Part shown: positions 14,819 to 16,967 of the stretch, piece by piece
Layout: each line of letters opens with the position of its first letter
Position numbering within the stretch: position 1 is the stretch's first letter
NCBI GenBank assembly: GCA_027032855.1
Contig: JALVLX010000026.1
Span: forward strand, 1 to 16,967
Source: Flavobacteriales bacterium
GTDB taxonomy: Bacteria; Bacteroidota; Bacteroidia; Flavobacteriales; Flavobacteriaceae
DNA length: 16,967 bases
Direction: 5' to 3'
Notes under the pieces: model-generated
Seen by the model: only the letters and a program-made list of their open reading frames with translations
Database searches by the model: none
Told to the model about the DNA's origin: nothing
Program-made: the position numbers and the translations under genes

Positions 14819-15961
14819 TCAACTATTTTTTTCCCATGTATTAACATACTGTTGCGCAACTTTTTTATAATGATGATGTTCTTCAATAAACCGACGGGCA
14901 TTTTGCGATATTTCAATAATTCTATCCGGATTTTCAATTAATCCGGATAGTTTTTTTACAACATCATCTACTTCAGGCAATACGTTTACTGCAGGATCAT
15001 ATTTTAGTTTATAATGTTCATAAAACTCTTTTTCGGCACCGGTCAATACACATTTGCCTTTTGCCATAGCTTCCAAAGCGTTAAATCCTTGGTCGTATGA
15101 ATAAAGTTGGTCTATAAAAATATGTGCAGCATCATATTGTTTGATATAGTCCTCATAAGACAAGTTTTCTGCTAACATAACACGAACTTTTCCGGCATAT
15201 TTTTCTTTGACAATGTCTAGTGCAGACAGAACAATATCCGATCCTTTTTTATAAAAACTAAATCTGTTTACCCCGAAGAATATGTTTATTTTATCGTTGA
15301 TTTTCAACGACTTGTATTGAATTTTATCAATATTTACAGGATTGGGTATCATGGATAAAGTTTTGGGGTGTGATTGGTACGGAATAGCATAATCCATATC
15401 GGAAGGAATAATTCCCGAGACATTATCAACTACAAAATCGTGCAATTTTTGATAGGCGGGTTGCAAGTATTTATAAGAAAAAAAGGCTTCATTTTTTAGC
15501 GCAGGATTACGCTTAAAAGGATCTAATATAGAATATCGCATGTTGCCGTCATCATAATATTTGATAACATGCGTATCTTCTCCGCAAGCAGACAGAAAAA
15601 TACTTTTATTTTGCAGGAAAACTTTTTGGTAAAAAGCTATTTCATCATTAGGATAAATACCAAAAGCATCTTCATTTATAAGCTGAACTACATCGAAATC
15701 TTTAAGTTTTGGTAATATACTCAAGAGATTTTTATAAATATCTTTTTTAAAATGATTGTATTTGGTCAAATGATACACTAACAACCACCATTTGTTTTGA
15801 TAAAAACGCTTACGAATCTTAGACGATACATCAATATCAGACGGAAATTGCTTGAAATTATCCCCGGTTCCCACCAACAAAACCTGATGACCAAGTTCAT
15901 TTAAACCTTCTTTTAACGAATTATGTAAACGGCTGTATTCGCCCAATAATAAAATATCCAT
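14819..15961 (-). CDS. GT-B glycosyltransferase, GT4-like
   Basis: From the ATG at 15961 this is a 380-residue protein; the frame extends three codons further but only to a TTG. The N-terminal Rossmann half (about 1-180) starts MDILLLGEYSRLHNSL. The C-terminal half holds the donor-site signature of the GT4/glycosyl transferases group 1 type, with IDQLYSYDQGFNALEAMAKGKCVLTG (283-308), where the glutamate contacts the nucleotide sugar. It has no signal peptide or membrane helix and acts on the cytoplasmic side, probably in polysaccharide, lipopolysaccharide or glycoprotein assembly. No other sugar-polymer gene is near, so donor and acceptor are unknown. The gene runs towards the transaldolase gene with an 84-base gap. 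Confidence 0.88.
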   Translation of the reverse strand: MDILLLGEYSRLHNSLKEGLNELGHQVLLVGTGDNFKQFPSDIDVSSKIRKRFYQNKWWLLVYHLTKYNHFKKDIYKNLLSILPKLKDFDVVQLINEDAFGIYPNDEIAFYQKVFLQNKSIFLSACGEDTHVIKYYDDGNMRYSILDPFKRNPALKNEAFFSYKYLQPAYQKLHDFVVDNVSGIIPSDMDYAIPYQSHPKTLSMIPNPVNIDKIQYKSLKINDKINIFFGVNRFSFYKKGSDIVLSALDIVKEKYAGKVRVMLAENLSYEDYIKQYDAAHIFIDQLYSYDQGFNALEAMAKGKCVLTGAEKEFYEHYKLKYDPAVNVLPEVDDVVKKLSGLIENPDRIIEISQNARRFIEEHHHYKKVAQQYVNTWEKNS

Positions 15962-15967
15962 AATCAA

Positions 15968-15975
15968 CAAATATA
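15968..15975 (-). promoter_or_regulatory. Candidate -7 element of the glycosyltransferase gene
   Basis: TATATTTG on the minus strand is followed by six bases and then the ATG at 15961, so any transcript from it would have almost no leader. No TTG is found at the -33 distance, so support is moderate at best. Confidence 0.35.
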
Positions 15976-16008
15976 CAATAAATATATAGTATGCTAAAAC
16001 TTTGTTAA

Positions 16009-16025
16009 TTGTTGATAATCAACAA
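16009..16025. repeat. 17-base palindrome in front of the glycosyltransferase gene
   Basis: TTGTTGATAATCAACAA is a perfect palindrome of two 8-base arms around a central A, located 48 bases upstream of the glycosyltransferase start and 7 bases past the end of the DUF1343 gene. Its right half, AATCAACAA, recurs at 15962-15970 next to the ATG. An operator, or a short hairpin ending DUF1343 transcription, would both fit; nothing decides between them. Confidence 0.4.
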
Positions 16026-16032
16026 CTTTCAG

Positions 16033-16967
16033 TTATTCGGAATAAATCAAATATTTTTTTCTGATTTGTTTAAAATGCTCAATTCCTTTTTGCCATTTTG
16101 CTTTTATTTTTTTAGCAGGCAAACCTTTTTCAATATCACTTTGTAAACTTTTGGTACCGGCAAGTTTGACAATAAATTTATTGAAGAATTTAGCTTTTAA
16201 CGAAGCCGGATAAGATTTGTAGGCATTGATGAGCCAGTCTAAATACAACTCCGTTGGTGGTGTGACCTTACGCAAATCTTTACCGTAGCAAACTTTATCT
16301 TGGTGTTTGGGCCATTTGCTACCGGCATTTGGTTTTGGCACAAACGAAAAATTTGTTTTAGGCAAATTCGGTGAACCGTAAACCTGAAAAGGGAAGTCTG
16401 TCCCCCGCCCTACACTAACATCGGTACCTTCAAACAAACAAAGGGACGGATACAACTTAACGGATTGATAATTAGGTAAATTTGGTGAAGGTTTCACAGG
16501 TAATTTATAAACAGATTTGTGTGTATAATTTTGAATGGTAATAACGGTTAAATCAGCCTGCACACCGTTTTTCAACCAATGTTCACCATTAATCATTTTA
16601 GCATATTCTCCAATTGTCATAGCATAAACAATAGGAACCGGATGCATACCTACAAAAGACATATTTTCTTTTTCCATCACCGGACCTGCAATATAATTGG
16701 CGTTAGGATTGGGACGGTCTAAAACAATAACCGGAATATGTTGTTCGGCGCCTGCTTCCATAATATAATGTAATGTAGATAGATAAGTATAAAATCTAAC
16801 CCCAACATCTTGAATATCAAACACAATCACTTCTACACCTCTCAAGTCTTCAGGTGTAGGCTTTTTATGTTTGCCATAGAGCGAAATGATAGGCAATCCG
16901 GTTTTCTTATCTTTTGAATTGGCTACATGCTCACCCGCCGATGCTTTGCCACGAAAACCGTGTTCCG
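16033..16967 (-). CDS. DUF1343 / NamZ-like exo-N-acetylmuramidase (5' part outside the window)
   Basis: The frame is open through the right edge, so the N-terminus and signal peptide, if any, are missing; about 310 residues are visible. The visible start reads EHGFRGKASAGEHV, followed by TGLPIISLYG, FDIQDVGVRFYTYLSTLHYIM, VLDRPNPN and EGTDVSVGRGTDFPFQVYGSP. These are the defining blocks of DUF1343. Members characterised in Bacillus subtilis and Tannerella forsythia (NamZ, family GH171) remove N-acetylmuramic acid from the non-reducing end of peptidoglycan fragments. Here it would serve cell-wall turnover or salvage, in the periplasm or outside the cell. The C-terminal end is lysine-rich. No muramic-acid recycling gene is visible in the remaining window, so the pathway context is open. 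Confidence 0.88.
   Translation of the reverse strand, partial: EHGFRGKASAGEHVANSKDKKTGLPIISLYGKHKKPTPEDLRGVEVIVFDIQDVGVRFYTYLSTLHYIMEAGAEQHIPVIVLDRPNPNANYIAGPVMEKENMSFVGMHPVPIVYAMTIGEYAKMINGEHWLKNGVQADLTVITIQNYTHKSVYKLPVKPSPNLPNYQSVKLYPSLCLFEGTDVSVGRGTDFPFQVYGSPNLPKTNFSFVPKPNAGSKWPKHQDKVCYGKDLRKVTPPTELYLDWLINAYKSYPASLKAKFFNKFIVKLAGTKSLQSDIEKGLPAKKIKAKWQKGIEHFKQIRKKYLIYSE

Noticed and set aside
15962..15970. TTG start three codons upstream of the glycosyltransferase ATG
   Set aside because: The ATG at 15961 begins directly at the first Rossmann strand, and the TTG lies in the candidate promoter segment.

Overview
The window looks like chromosomal DNA of a member of the Bacteroidetes, most likely a flavobacterium. 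The DNA is AT-rich. Start codons follow A-rich leaders and no Shine-Dalgarno signal is evident. Several genes are preceded by the Bacteroidetes-type -7 element TAnnTTTG, some with a TTG box about 18-23 bases upstream. The gene content fits as well: a BatA-domain membrane protein behind a LolD-type ATPase, a PorV/PorQ-like barrel, a TonB receptor with a carboxypeptidase-like N-terminal domain, DUF2147 and DUF1343 proteins. Naming a species or genus from this sequence alone is not justified.

Layout. Positions 1-4371 are all on the plus strand: the 3' end of a uridine phosphorylase-like gene, a PhnP-like metallo-beta-lactamase-fold hydrolase, a LolD-type ABC ATPase, a 647-residue BatA-domain membrane protein and a small lipoprotein. 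After a 271-base gap, two overlapping alpha/beta hydrolase genes follow (4643-6059). They converge, with only two bases between stop codons, on a minus-strand MscS-type channel (6062-6892). Next on the minus strand are an HD-domain phosphohydrolase (7056-8270), a 322-base intergenic stretch made almost wholly of repeats, and a TonB-dependent receptor (8593-10932). A 395-base divergent region separates the receptor from a plus-strand envelope cluster: a DUF2147 protein, a perfect hairpin, a small membrane protein and a PorV/PorQ-like outer-membrane protein (11328-13301). A very AT-rich two-gene cassette follows (13334-13961): a 53-residue basic protein overlapping a 166-residue DUF6169-like protein. 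Then come a TalC/Fsa-type transaldolase (14081-14734) and, on the minus strand, a GT-B glycosyltransferase (14819-15961) and a DUF1343/NamZ-like protein cut by the right edge.

How the genes fit together. Most are housekeeping or envelope genes: lipoprotein sorting, outer-membrane uptake, osmotic protection, peptidoglycan salvage, nucleoside and sugar-phosphate metabolism. No rRNA, tRNA, CRISPR array, integrase or transposase was seen. The strongest candidate for an undescribed system is the cassette at 13334-13961. It has its own promoter placed so close to the first ATG that the message would be leaderless, a 35-base gene overlap, low G+C and unknown function. The layout resembles a toxin-antitoxin or small defence module, but the sequence does not prove that.
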